DNA from: Streptomyces lydicus
GTDB lineage: Bacteria; Actinomycetota; Actinomycetes; Streptomycetales; Streptomycetaceae
Assembly (NCBI RefSeq): GCF_000717345.1
Contig: NZ_JNZA01000056.1
Span: 1-37,174, forward strand
Direction of reading: 5' to 3'
DNA length: 37,174 bases
The translations under genes and the position numbers were made by a program. Under the pieces are notes generated by a model, which searched no databases, had not been told where the DNA came from, and was given only the letters and a program-made list of their open reading frames with translations. Below are positions 8,303 through 16,862 of the stretch, in pieces; position 1 is the first letter of the stretch; the number at the start of each line of letters is the position of its first letter.

Positions 8303-8531
8303 GGGACTGATCACGCCAGAGGCCCGGTTCGCCGAACGCGACCGGGCCCCGAGCCTCGGCCAAGAGCACTTCCTTGAGGAGCTTGGCTGCGGCGCACCTC
8401 CGTCCAGCCGGTGCGCCGCAGTCCGCGGCTGTGACCAGGCCGACCGGCGAACGTAGCGGCAGCGGTGTGCGGAGACGACGCGGCAGGCCCATACGGTCAG
8501 GGCCGTTGGCCGGTGGGCCTGCGGAAAGACG

Positions 8532-8666
8532 GAGTTCGCCCAGCAGCACCGCGGCCACCTGGAGGCAGACGCTGGGCGCGAACGGGCCGGGCAGCGCACG
8601 GGCCGCGTGCGGTCGCTACATGCTGGCCGGCCAGCCCGAGACCCTGGTCCTCCGCGAACGCGGTCA
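8532..8666 (+). pseudogene. decayed second copy of the C-terminal part of the 5386-6229 gene
   Basis: The frame EFAQQHRGHLE (8532 on), followed after a shift by ANGPGSARAACGRYMLAGQP and ETLVLRER, aligns with EAFVEQHRARLEELLRAYGP, GRYALIGRPETLVILER in the gene ending at 6229. The nucleotide match is also visible (both contain GGGCCGGGCAG, and GCCCGAGACCCTGGTC precedes the end). It lacks the N-terminal two thirds and has at least one frameshift. Both copies have the same orientation, 2.5 kb apart. Confidence 0.6.
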
Positions 8667-8902
8667 GCTGCCTTCTGCCACTGCACCCGGCGCTTTCTCT
8701 CCGGGCAGCGGCGTTTCCGGGATCTGGCCCGGGTGGTAGGTCCGTTGTCGCTCGCCGGGTGGTCTGCGGAGCGGTGAGCGATCGCCGGCAACCGACGGAT
8801 GCGAGCGTGACGCGCCCACAATCGGAGGAACGCCGAAAGCAAGGCACCGAACGGGGATCCAATGAGCTGGTTGCCCCACCGATCAGACCCGAGGATGTCC
8901 CC

Positions 8903-9106
8903 ATGCGTCGCGCCCTTACAGCGGTTGCCTTGTGCGCCGCGACCGTTGCTCTCACGCTCGGAAGCGCGGGATGCGCCAACGCGGACACTTGGATCTCCCC
9001 GCGACAGTGCCTGGACGGAGGCGGGCAGGTAATGCAGATCGAGCCCGGGCTGGGCACCTGCGCCGGCGGGACGTACGACGGCACCGAGGTGCGCGAGCAA
9101 GCCTGA
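8903..9106 (+). CDS. small secreted or lipid-anchored protein
   Basis: A 67-residue protein starting MRRALTAVALCAATVA. The signal peptide has a hydrophobic core to about residue 19 and either a lipobox-like GSAGC (Cys24) or a cleavage after ANA. The mature part contains CLDGGGQVMQIEPG and LGTCAGGTYDG, that is, two cysteines that may pair. Short secreted proteins with the pattern CxxxGG...G.CxGGxYxG are common in Streptomyces. It stands alone, with a GA-rich region upstream of the ATG. Confidence 0.6.
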   Translation: MRRALTAVALCAATVALTLGSAGCANADTWISPRQCLDGGGQVMQIEPGLGTCAGGTYDGTEVREQA

Positions 9107-9299
9107 GCCCATTCGATTCCACTAAGCCCTGCCACCGCCCCGCCACCACGACCGCGAACGGGCCCGCGAGGCGCGACGCACTCAACAGCGCAGCCCGACC
9201 GGTCCGCCCAGCCGGGGCCACGTGTGTTCGCGGGGAACTTGAACAACCTCCTCAACGACAACGCGGGGCTTGAGGCAGCGGCAAGGCGTACACCTGGTA

Positions 9300-9547
9300 C
9301 GCGCAGTGGTTCCGTCGTCGGTGCGCCGGTCGCGCAGCACGATCTCCACCGCGATCAGGGAGTGCATGACCGCGATGGTGGAGAACTCGTAGCAGTAGTA
9401 CGACTGGCGCAGCAGCTCGCGGGCCGTCCGCAGGACGGTCGCCGCGGCCTCGGGAGCGCCGGCGGGCACGACCAGGTCCTCAACGAGGTCGTGCCTGTCG
9501 GCGTAGCTGTTGGCGAAGAGGTGGGCGCGTTCGAAGTCTCGGAGGGT
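9300..9547 (-). pseudogene. internal fragment of a conserved protein
   Basis: About 80 residues on the minus strand look genuinely coding: LRDFERAHLFANSYADRHDL, VEDLVVPAGAPEAAATVL, RTARELLRQSYYCYEFSTIA and VMHSLIAVEIVLRDR. On both sides the frame continues only as arginine/proline-rich nonsense, with no plausible start. It therefore seems to be the surviving middle of a longer gene. The YEF..IAVMHSL.AVE pattern recalls actinobacterial proteins of unknown function. Confidence 0.5.
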
Positions 9548-9713
9548 ACCCCCAGACCTCCTGAGCCGAGAGCGGTTCCCAGGCAGCGGAGGCACACGCT
9601 CCGCCGTGAGGAGCAGGGCGACGACTCGTGCACCTCATTTGAGTACGCGTGCTCACTCCGAGCTGGGCATTTGCGCCTAACCGCTCGCTGCCCCGCTGAC
9701 ATACCGTCCTCGT

Positions 9714-10388
9714 ATGCCCGAGGAAACCGCACCGACCGCCACCTCGACAGCGTCCGGGCGGCCCTCTTCGGTGGGGGCGCCTGGATGCGGCTGCGCCGCG
9801 CTCGTCGTCTTCGTACTCGTCGTGGTCGTCTTGCTGGTATCGGGCTCATGGGGGTCGACAAATTTCCCCCGTGTCGCGCCCAAGGACATGGCCGCCCGTG
9901 CCTTCCAGCGTTCCCAAGATGCCTACGACGTCATGGGGTTCAAGCGCACCGTGAAGCCAGGAGTCGAGAAGATCGGCGTCAGTACGGAGAACACGTTCGA
10001 CTCCGGGTTCTGCTACGACGGGGGGATGCTGGGGCTCGAGGACAAAACCGTCGATGGCGCCTACCGGCTGAGCCACAGTTGGGCGCTGGACCATGTCCCT
10101 GCCAGCCAAGCTGCCTCCGGCCTCCGTCACCTGCGCCGGCATCTGAAGGACAGCGGCTGGAAGGTCACCTCCTTCCGTGAGGGCGGGCGGGGCCAGGACT
10201 GGGACCTCTTCGTCCAGCGGGATGACGGGGCCGAGCGGATGTCCTTCACTTGGTTCCCGGACCGGGAGTACCTCACTGCCGGCGCCACCGTGCCCTGTGC
10301 CTACGACCCCGCTTGGAAGGCCGGCGACTCCGGCCCGGCCGGGGACCACGAGACGCCACCCGTCCTGCGGCCGACGCAACGGGACTAG
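9714..10388 (+). CDS. membrane-anchored extracytoplasmic protein, unknown function
   Basis: A 224-residue protein starting MPEETAPTATST. Residues 1-25 are a polar cytoplasmic tail, 27-44 a membrane anchor (AALVVFVLVVVVLLVSG), and the rest an extracytoplasmic domain. Recognisable stretches are SGFCYDGGMLGLED, SHSWALDHVPASQAASGLRH, LKDSGWKVTSF and CAYDPAW. The last two cysteine regions (FCYD, PCAYD) may form a disulphide. This anchor-plus-domain organisation is common in Streptomyces small lipoprotein-like proteins. It converges on the lipoprotein gene at 10644-11132. Confidence 0.65.
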   Translation: MPEETAPTATSTASGRPSSVGAPGCGCAALVVFVLVVVVLLVSGSWGSTNFPRVAPKDMAARAFQRSQDAYDVMGFKRTVKPGVEKIGVSTENTFDSGFCYDGGMLGLEDKTVDGAYRLSHSWALDHVPASQAASGLRHLRRHLKDSGWKVTSFREGGRGQDWDLFVQRDDGAERMSFTWFPDREYLTAGATVPCAYDPAWKAGDSGPAGDHETPPVLRPTQRD

Positions 10389-10643
10389 GCTTCTCGACCC
10401 GCAGGTTCGTCTACGTGGCTGAGACGTTCGCTGTCTTCCGGGTGCGATGAGACAACCGTCGTGATCACAGGTGTGCGAGGCGTCCAGGGCGGTGCTGCGT
10501 TCTTCATTGCTGGTGTAGGGCATCTGCTGTCGGTCAGACGCTCTTGCCGAGAATGGCAGCGCGGTGCGGAAGGCGCATGAAACCCAGTGGCCTGACGAAG
10601 CGGCCACTCGTACTGGGCCCGCTGGACCCTGACCGGTCAGCAG

Positions 10644-11132
10644 TCACCGGCGCGGGCATTTCCCCATCGCCGTCAGGACGAGCCCTGCTTTGTACGGGGC
10701 AAGCTTCGTCGCCCGCACGTTGTCGGGGATCGTCGCCGTCGCGAGAGCTGCGAGCCACGCCCCCGAGGTGAGGGAGATCCCCTCAGGCTTGGCCCTGCCC
10801 AACTTCCAGCCACGTTGTTGCAGCCGTTCTGCAGCCAGACGAGCATCCCGCATGGTGAGGGTCCGGCGAGACAGGCGCCGGGAAGTCACCATGCAGGCAC
10901 CCGGCAAGAGCCTGGGAGTCAGGTCCGTGTAGGTGCCGAGCCCCTGGCCGGCGGCACGCAGATCGGCGGTGACCTCGGCCCGTGTCTTGGCGGGGGGCGC
11001 AGACGGTGGCTTGGTGCTGGACGGCGGCGAAGGCTTGGTAGAAGGGGCGCTCGGCGTGCCTGACGTGGAGCACCCCGTCACCACCGCAACAGCCATCACA
11101 GCAGCGACTGCCAGGAACCCGAACTGTCTCAT
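10644..11132 (-). CDS. lipoprotein with proline/serine-rich linker
   Basis: A 162-residue protein starting MRQFGFLAVAAVMAV, with a lipobox VTGC (Cys21). A linker rich in Pro, Ser, Thr and Lys (about 22-50) is followed by a folded domain with LLPGACMVTSRRLSRR and LQQRGWKLGRAKPEG and a late cysteine (GKC). The ATG at 11132 is preferred over an upstream GTG, since GGGGGATGC precedes it and the lipobox then falls at the usual distance. It would be exported and lipid-anchored. The function is unknown; the domain broadly resembles that of the neighbouring anchored protein at 9714-10388 (LKDSGWKV vs LQQRGWKL). Confidence 0.65.
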   Translation of the reverse strand: MRQFGFLAVAAVMAVAVVTGCSTSGTPSAPSTKPSPPSSTKPPSAPPAKTRAEVTADLRAAGQGLGTYTDLTPRLLPGACMVTSRRLSRRTLTMRDARLAAERLQQRGWKLGRAKPEGISLTSGAWLAALATATIPDNVRATKLAPYKAGLVLTAMGKCPRR

Positions 11133-11468
11133 GCATCCCCCAGGGCACACAGGGTCACTCCATCCGGGCAGTCGGGCGGCTTCACGAGTTCGTGCACGTG
11201 GGTCAAAGCGGTTCCTCCCGGCTCAGGTGTCTACGCTGCCCGATTCTCGGTCCGCACCGAGGCCGAGACGGGATGAAGGCAGAGATCGGCCACGCGCTGG
11301 CCGGTCCGCATCCCTCAGCAGCCACGGGCTGGTGCACGGCAGGCAGGCCACCTTTGCCGGCGTGGCGCGCGGGCTTCAGCGGTGGGTTCTCGTGCATGCC
11401 GTGCATCGGTGGCGATAGCCACTTCAGTGCTGTTTCGGCACACCGGTGAGCATCCTCCCCTCTGGCTC
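11133..11468. other. 336-base gap, nothing recognised
   Basis: The upstream regions of two divergent transcription units lie here. Open frames are arginine-rich and unsupported. No dyad or repeat was seen. Confidence 0.35.
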
Positions 11469-11940
11469 ATGCAGTGGATGACGCTGGCCAGTGCCATAGT
11501 CGGTGCCCTGATCGCGACTGCTTGCGCAGCCATGCTCGACCGCAGTCGCTGGCGCCGCGAGCAGGACGACCGCCTCCTCAGTACGCGATGGGTCTTGTAC
11601 AGCGACTACCTCACCTGCCTCTCCCAGGCCCGAAACGCCTTTCGTAGCCTGGCTCGGAACCGGGACATCGACCCCGTTGAGCGAGAACGCTCCGCCTGTG
11701 ACAGCTTCGCCCCGTGCTACGGCATGTGCTATCAGATGTCGATCACGGCTGCGTCGAACGTATTCGTCGCCTCCGAGGATGCCGCTCCGAAAGACTCAGG
11801 AGGAGGCCGGTGTCCAGGCGGGGCGCTGGATGACATCCGCACGCCGCGGTCTGCGGGGCTGGGCCGGCTTGGAGCTCAGCATGCGCTCTGCGCACGGGCG
11901 CTTCCCTCGGCACGGACTCCCGGCCGGGGCGCATCTCTGA
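11469..11940 (+). pseudogene. frameshifted single-pass membrane protein gene
   Basis: From ATG 11469 the product begins MQWMTLASAIVGALIATACA, a membrane anchor. It continues RSRWRREQDDRLLSTRWVLY, SDYLTCLSQARNAFRSLARN and CYQMSITAASNVFVASEDA, a pattern shared by a family of Streptomyces anchored helical proteins. Near 11770 this frame turns to nonsense. The plausible continuation (LRKTQEEAGVQAGR..., ending at 11940) is in a different frame and is itself degraded. I call it a pseudogene with one or more indels; a sequencing error is the alternative. Confidence 0.5.
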
Positions 11941-11962
11941 AGATCGGGAAGGCAGCAGGTGC

Positions 11963-12607
11963 TTACGCGTCCGGGGCGACGAGGCTGCGGAGCAGGGGGG
12001 CGGCGATGCGGACGATGTCCTCCACGTCTGCCTCGGCCAGGTCGGGCAGGTGCAGCAGAAAGCGTTGGGTGGCGATGCCCATCATGATCGCGCTGAACAG
12101 TGCGGCTCGCAGTCGTGCGTCGGGGGCGTCGATGGTGGCGGCGATGCGATCGGTGACCTCGGCGGTGACGTGCCGGCGCAGCAGTTGTGCTGCTTCGTCG
12201 CTCGTCATGCTGGTGCGCAGGAGCACCACCATGGGGCTGTCGGGGTCCGCGGCCCAGGTGTCCAGCATGCCGCGCAGGCGGTTCTCCGCCGTGTGGTCGG
12301 GGTCGTTTGTGGTGAGTTGGTCATGGGGGATTTGCCATTGGACGGCCTCGCGGAACAGGTCCTGTTTGCAGCCGAAGTACTGGATCACTGAGGACTTGTC
12401 GACGTCGGCTTCGGTCGCGATGGCCCGGATGGTGGCGCGCTCGTAGCCGACCTCCGCGAACTTCCGTCGTGCGGCCGCCAGGATGCGTCGTCGTGTGCGC
12501 TCGCCTTTGCGCTCGTCGAGGGTGGCTTTTTTGGCCGGGCCGCCTGAAGCGGCCTTTCGCTGTGCGGCCTGTGCGGGCGTATTCGTCGCTACATCGGCCC
12601 AGGTCAA
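11963..12607 (-). CDS. TetR/AcrR family transcriptional regulator
   Basis: A 214-residue regulator. The N-terminal HTH occupies about 35-85: RRRILAAARRKFAEVGYERA, TIRAIATEADVDKSSVIQYF, KQDLF. The C-terminal ligand domain includes MVVLLRTSMTSDEAAQLLRRHV. I chose the TTG at 12607 because AAGGGGA sits six bases upstream; a longer frame to 12733 adds a proline-rich, unlikely N-terminus. It lies downstream of the glycosyltransferase on the same strand, so it may control that gene and itself. The operator-like repeat upstream of the transferase is the natural candidate site. Confidence 0.8.
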   Translation of the reverse strand: MTWADVATNTPAQAAQRKAASGGPAKKATLDERKGERTRRRILAAARRKFAEVGYERATIRAIATEADVDKSSVIQYFGCKQDLFREAVQWQIPHDQLTTNDPDHTAENRLRGMLDTWAADPDSPMVVLLRTSMTSDEAAQLLRRHVTAEVTDRIAATIDAPDARLRAALFSAIMMGIATQRFLLHLPDLAEADVEDIVRIAAPLLRSLVAPDA

Positions 12608-12890
12608 CGTCGGTCCCCTTTCCGGTGCGGGCCCTGATGCTACAAGTGCCTCCGGGCGATGCCGAGTGCTTGATGGGGCGGGCCCGGAGGGGTTCGTAGG
12701 GGAGAATCCGACATCGGGTACGGGGGAGGGCATACCCGCCTCGGCTGTGCTTCGTCCTGTGTCGCCCGGACGCAGCGCGGCTGGTGGAGCGCCGCCGGGC
12801 TCCGGTCGGTGGGGTGTCCACGGCCGGAGCGCGGCGGAACGGTCCGGTGAAGGCTTCCCGGAGGTCGTGTGCGAGCGGTAGGCGTCCCGC

Positions 12891-14078
12891 TCAGGCAGCG
12901 AGTGCTGCTGCGTCTTTCACCAGCCGGTCGAGGTCCGGCAGAGCGTGGGTCCGGCGCTGGATGCCTTGGGCGCGGAACCGGTAGGAGCGGTCGTCGAGTA
13001 CGTTGCGCACTGCTGTGGCCAGCGAGTCGTGTGTGACGTCCTGGACGTCTATTCGTGTTCCGACGCCCAGTTCCTGGAGGCGGCTGGCGTTGTGGGACTG
13101 CTCGGCGAACAACGGCACGGCGACCATGGGGACTCCGGCCGCCAGCGCCTCTCGCGTCCCGTTGAAACCGGCGTGTGTAAGGAACATGTCGCTGGAGCGG
13201 AGCAGCAGTTCCTGCTGGACGAACGAGGTCAGGTGGACGTTGTCGGGGCGTGCCCCGTCCCACTGTTGGGGGTCGCGGTCGGCGCCCAGGGCAACGACGC
13301 CGGTGACCGGCAGGTTTCCCAGCGTTTCGATGATGGTGTTGAGCAGGGTGTGTGCGCCGCCGGGAAGTCGGGTGGCGTTGGAGCCGAGGGTGGCGAGGAC
13401 GAGGGGTCGGTCGGAGGGGAGTTGGGCGATGTCGGGGTCGAGGCCAGCCTGCGGTGTTTGGGAAGGGACCTGGTAGTAGCGGGCGTTGGGCAGTCGGCTG
13501 TCTGTGGGGTAGAAGTCTTCCGGGACGACGCCCGCGCGGAAGGCGCGGAACGGGTGCCAGGCGTCGTTGACCGGGGCCAGGCCGAGCTTGCTCCGCTGTC
13601 GGTTGAGCTCCTTCGTCACGGCGGGGTGGGCGTAGGGCGCCATGGGCGCGATGTCCAGAGCGCCGTGTGGGATACCGAGGCGCTCTGCCGCCAGATAGCC
13701 GCCGTATTCGGTTGATTCGTGGAGTATCAGGTCGGGTTGCCAGTCCTTCGCCGCTTCGAGGAGGTCCTGGGTGCTGGACTCGGCGAGGTGCCCGACGAAG
13801 GTCGCGGCGAAGAAGTCCGGCGCCAGTTCGAGGGTCACGGACCCGGCTTTCTCCATGCCCGGCGGGGGCTGGAGTTCACCGCTCTGGAACGCCTCCCCCA
13901 TCGACTGGAGGTGGGGCAGCGTCAACGCGGTGAGTCCACGCTTGTCGACGTGTTCGATGACGCTGGGCCCAGTGGCGATGGCCACCTCGTGGCCCGCGGC
14001 TCGGGCCCGTTCTGCCACTGGCAGAACCAAGGGGGCGAGGTGCGAATAGATTGCCTGTGCGGTGATGAGGATGCGCAT
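12891..14078 (-). CDS. MGT-type glycosyltransferase (GT1, macrolide glycosyltransferase-like)
   Basis: A 395-residue GT-B enzyme. The N-terminal acceptor domain starts MRILITAQAIYSHLAPLVLP, with the conserved early His. The C-terminal donor domain carries LATLGSNATRLPGG, VHLTSFVQQELLLRSSDMFL and the nucleotide-sugar signature THAGFNGTREALAAGVPMVA followed by PLFAEQSHNA. Enzymes of this group transfer glucose or another sugar from UDP- or TDP-sugars to small hydrophobic molecules; Streptomyces members inactivate macrolides or glycosylate natural products. GGAGAG precedes the ATG. A TetR gene follows on the same strand, typical of an inducible detoxification pair. The substrate is not predictable. 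Confidence 0.85.
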   Translation of the reverse strand: MRILITAQAIYSHLAPLVLPVAERARAAGHEVAIATGPSVIEHVDKRGLTALTLPHLQSMGEAFQSGELQPPPGMEKAGSVTLELAPDFFAATFVGHLAESSTQDLLEAAKDWQPDLILHESTEYGGYLAAERLGIPHGALDIAPMAPYAHPAVTKELNRQRSKLGLAPVNDAWHPFRAFRAGVVPEDFYPTDSRLPNARYYQVPSQTPQAGLDPDIAQLPSDRPLVLATLGSNATRLPGGAHTLLNTIIETLGNLPVTGVVALGADRDPQQWDGARPDNVHLTSFVQQELLLRSSDMFLTHAGFNGTREALAAGVPMVAVPLFAEQSHNASRLQELGVGTRIDVQDVTHDSLATAVRNVLDDRSYRFRAQGIQRRTHALPDLDRLVKDAAALAA

Positions 14079-14145
14079 GTGCTCGCTCTCCACGATGCGG
14101 TGCAGGCCCCAACGTGTGGGCTGCACTGCGGACTTCACGGCCGAC

Positions 14146-14173
14146 TTCTCAAAAAATAAACGCTTGTTGAGAA
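14146..14173. promoter_or_regulatory. inverted repeat, candidate operator upstream of the glycosyltransferase
   Basis: The arms TTCTCAA (14146-14152) and TTGAGAA (14167-14173) flank a 14-base spacer. They lie in the only AT-rich patch of the region, 68-95 bases upstream of the glycosyltransferase start. The position fits the promoter of that minus-strand gene, and the site is a candidate target for the TetR protein encoded downstream. Confidence 0.5.
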
Positions 14174-14534
14174 TCTAGCACTGGCGTTCTTCGTGCCCTC
14201 CTAGGCCCCCGCAACGTCCCCTCGCTCTCGGCGACTTCGAGTCAGGCTCTGCAGTGTTCGCGCGTGCCGGACCGGCGTGGCCGATCTCGGCCACGCGCCG
14301 TGTCGGGCTCCGGCAGCGGCGAGTCGGTCGGCCGGTGGACATCGCGGTCGGCACGGGCGGGTGGGGCTGTCCGGCGGCTCGCCGGCGACTCCCCCTGGGC
14401 GATGTCCTCCGCGTGCCCCGACGGGTGGTCAGCCGTGGTCACTACAGGCTCGCCCGTCTCCGCCGCCTCCGGGACGTGCGCGCCGGCCGCGTCCCGACGG
14501 GGCTCCGGGGACTCGTCCTGCGTCCCGCGTGGGG
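14174..14534. other. 361-base gap, no gene recognised
   Basis: GC-rich sequence with short open frames on both strands that read as arginine/proline-rich nonsense. Nothing could be supported. Confidence 0.3.
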
Positions 14535-14707
14535 GAGCGCACCGGCGGCCTGGCGTACCGGGAGCCGTACGCGCTGATGCCCACGGACATCCAGCCCGTA
14601 GGCATAAGCACGCGGAGGAGGAACAGTGGTGGCTTGGGGAGATCGAGGGCATCGCCCTGGCCTTGATGTTCCTGCGGACCGAGCAAGCCGACGCCATCTG
14701 CTCCTGA
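14535..14707 (+). pseudogene. C-terminal coding relic
   Basis: Two adjacent frames carry protein-like pieces: ERTGGLAYREPYALMPTDIQ in one, then EEEQWWLGEIEGIALALMFL and RTEQADAICS ending in TGA at 14707 in another. They fit the tail of one former protein with a frameshift near 14600. No start or N-terminal part is visible upstream. Confidence 0.35.
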
Positions 14708-15323
14708 GGACGAACCACTGTTGGAAACCAGCAGTCCTGCCACCGCTACAGGCACGGCGGCAATCCGCTGTGCGCCTTGTGCCACGCCACAGTCGAAGCC
14801 GGGCGGACCAAGGCATCGGCCGGCACGTAGCGTCGGCTGCCGTCTACCGCTGACCTCGCCACAGACCATCTGTGCAGTTCACAGGCCGGGCGGGGTAAGC
14901 GTCTTGGTATCCGGCTCGGCTCGCCGTGCCGGCCAGAGCCGCAACGCCACGACGTGCTCATCCACGGCGTCCAGGAACTCCCCGTGACCTGGTAATCGGC
15001 ACACCGCTCGCCGGACACCGGCCTGTAGATGACCACTGTCAGCGCTACGCCATCCGGGGTAATCCCTGGGAGTGATATGGCGCGGCCTCATGCGCCCTGG
15101 CTCTAATGGCTGTACCGACTGTGGGGTGCCCATCCTCCGTCGGGGGACAAGGCAGCGACCCTTGGCACGTCGTTGTTCGTTCTTGGGCACCCCGGCGGAT
15201 GGACGTGTGCGAACACTGCTGTCCCTGGCAGCTGCTTGCGGCAGCCCCACACCAGACTCTTGGGACAGGGGCTGCTTCCATGACAGTAGTTGGCGCACAA
15301 CCCACCCCTCACGGCGTGTTTTC
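14708..15323. other. 616-base gap with weak coding relics
   Basis: Near 15090-15190 the plus strand reads GCTDCGVPILRRGTRQR and PLARRCSF, which resembles a zinc-ribbon/HNH-like start but leads nowhere. Around 14930-15010 the minus strand reads GEFLDAVDEHVVALRLWP. Neither piece has a start or a family match I would defend. I see no RNA gene. Confidence 0.3.
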
Positions 15324-15611
15324 GTGAGCCTTGCAGAGTTTGTTCTCGCCCTCGGCGCTACGTGTCGCCTCACCCGGTTCATCACCAAGGACACGCTTGC
15401 GGCGGGGTTCAGAATATGGATCGCTGCTCACTTCGGCGACGACTCCAAACTCTCCTACCTGGTCAACTGCTCGTGGTGTTCAAGTATTTGGGTCGCCTTC
15501 GCCGTCGCTTCGCTCGGGTACTGCCTCGATGGATCTTTATGGCTCCAGCTGCCGGAAACCGCTCTGAGTCTTTCCTACCTCGCAGGAATTTCTTCACGGT
15601 GGCTGGACTGA
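15324..15611 (+). CDS. DUF1360-type small membrane protein (phage-like)
   Basis: A 95-residue protein from GTG 15324 starting MSLAEFVLALGATCRLTRFI. It has the features of DUF1360 proteins: an N-terminal hydrophobic segment leading to TRFITKDTLAAGFRIWI, a central NCSWCSSIWVAF segment with the paired-cysteine CxWC pattern, and a C-terminal hydrophobic stretch. These proteins are frequent in actinophage genomes and prophages; their role is unsettled. It is followed after 47 bases by another phage-type gene, so the pair looks like a prophage remnant. No clear Shine-Dalgarno sequence precedes the GTG. Confidence 0.65.
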   Translation: MSLAEFVLALGATCRLTRFITKDTLAAGFRIWIAAHFGDDSKLSYLVNCSWCSSIWVAFAVASLGYCLDGSLWLQLPETALSLSYLAGISSRWLD

Positions 15612-15658
15612 GCCACTCGACGGTGACATGAGCATCACAGAGATGAAAGGACTCCGGA

Positions 15659-15817
15659 ATGCCTTGTAATTGTGGCGGTGGAACCCCTCAGACAGTGGTC
15701 GTCTACCAGCTGAACCTGCCGGACGGAAGGATCTACCGATACTTCACCTACCAGGAAGCTGACGCGGCCAACCAGCGCGCGGGTGGCATCGGCACCATCA
15801 CCACCACTACCCAGTAA
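15659..15817 (+). CDS. 52-residue phage-type small protein
   Basis: The product starts MPCNCGGGTPQTVVVYQLNL and ends GGIGTITTTTQ, with a YFTYQEADAANQRAGG centre. Small proteins beginning MPCNCGG with a YxxxDA.A...A.GG pattern are frequent in actinophages next to structural genes. The ribosome site GAAAGGA precedes the ATG by about eight bases. With the DUF1360 gene just upstream it forms a two-gene phage relic. Confidence 0.65.
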   Translation: MPCNCGGGTPQTVVVYQLNLPDGRIYRYFTYQEADAANQRAGGIGTITTTTQ

Positions 15818-16327
15818 GGGTGTTGTGGCCCCGGTTCAGTGGCTGTCGGAGGGGGCGTGAGGGGTTGGCGCCGCCGTGACCAGGGCGGCGGGGCCCGGCG
15901 AGGGGATGAGGGCGACCTCGCTCGCTTCGCCGGGTTCGGACGGCAGGAGCTGGGGCACCTCCTGAAGCGCGGAGGCACTGCGTGGAGCCCTGAGCGACTT
16001 GCCGCACGGCGGCTCCAACCACGCCTTCACCTCAATGCCGACCGCGGCCGCGATCGTCGCGCACGGCCAGCCTTCTTCGCCGCGGGCAGCACGCCAAGGC
16101 CGCCACCACCGGGGACAACCTCGCACCGAAAGCGAGACACCAGCCGCTGAGTACGAAACGCCCACCATCACCGAGCAGTTGGACCAGGAGCTCCCCTGGC
16201 TGGCTTCGTTCATCCCAAGGGACAGCGCTTCTCGACGAGTTTCGACGGCAGTTGTTGATCAACCCCGCTTGAGATGTTCACGAGAAATGACGGCGGTGCC
16301 ATGACCGGGAACGGCCGAAGCGCTTTC
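15818..16327. other. 510-base gap, no gene supported
   Basis: A plus-strand stretch near 16150-16250 reads ETPTITEQLDQELPWLASFI, which looks locally protein-like, but there is no credible start or continuation. The rest is arginine/proline-rich in all frames. Confidence 0.3.
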
Positions 16328-16861
16328 TCAACTGCAGTCGGCGACCGATGGGGCCTCGCGGGTCATAAGTAAGGTTGGCAGTCGCCCTCGCCAGAGGTAA
16401 CGCTCGCCCGTGATCTCAAAGCCGTGGCGTTGGTAGAACCGGATCGCGCCTTCGTTGTAGTCCGCGACCCCCAGGCGGATGCGTGCAGGTCCTGCCCAGG
16501 TGAGGAACTCGGTCATCATGCGGCCACCGAGCCCGTGCCCCTGGGCGTGGTCCAGCAAATACATCGGTCCGAGGGTGACCGATTCCGATTCGTCCCAGTG
16601 GCCACAGAGATAGCCGACGATCTCCGTCTCGGACCGGACAACACGGCAGAAGTGCGGGGCAGGGTGCTGGTTTGCCACTTCGATGAACTCCCGCCACTGC
16701 GTGATGCCTTCCGCAGTAGCGGACGAACCACGATGCTCACGGATCCAGGACTCATCGATCCCTGTGTCCGGGTTGGGGTAGTTCTGCAGCCAGTTCCGCA
16801 GGTGCAAGGGCCCCAACGTTGCGGCGTCGTCAGGGTGAGCGGCGGTGATCACATAAGCCAT
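16328..16861 (-). CDS. GNAT family N-acetyltransferase
   Basis: A 177-residue GNAT protein starting MAYVITAAHPDDAATLGPLH. Motif A reads LLDHAQGHGLGGRMMTEF (acetyl-CoA pyrophosphate loop Q-x-x-G-x-G/A) and motif B region AIRFYQRHGFEITGERY. The substrate is not predictable. An upstream in-frame ATG at 16900 would extend into the IS21 relic; the internal ATG fits the family better. The IS21-type end lies directly at its start codon, so the insertion probably replaced the original promoter. Confidence 0.75.
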   Translation of the reverse strand: MAYVITAAHPDDAATLGPLHLRNWLQNYPNPDTGIDESWIREHRGSSATAEGITQWREFIEVANQHPAPHFCRVVRSETEIVGYLCGHWDESESVTLGPMYLLDHAQGHGLGGRMMTEFLTWAGPARIRLGVADYNEGAIRFYQRHGFEITGERYLWRGRLPTLLMTREAPSVADCS

Positions 16862-16862
16862 G

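Noticed and set aside
8129..9112. 327-codon minus-strand frame
   Set aside because: Antisense to two small genes and a relic; the product is arginine/serine-rich without motifs.
15060..15130. Possible tRNA-like GC-rich segment
   Set aside because: No cloverleaf with a T-loop GTTCRA or matching acceptor stem could be drawn.
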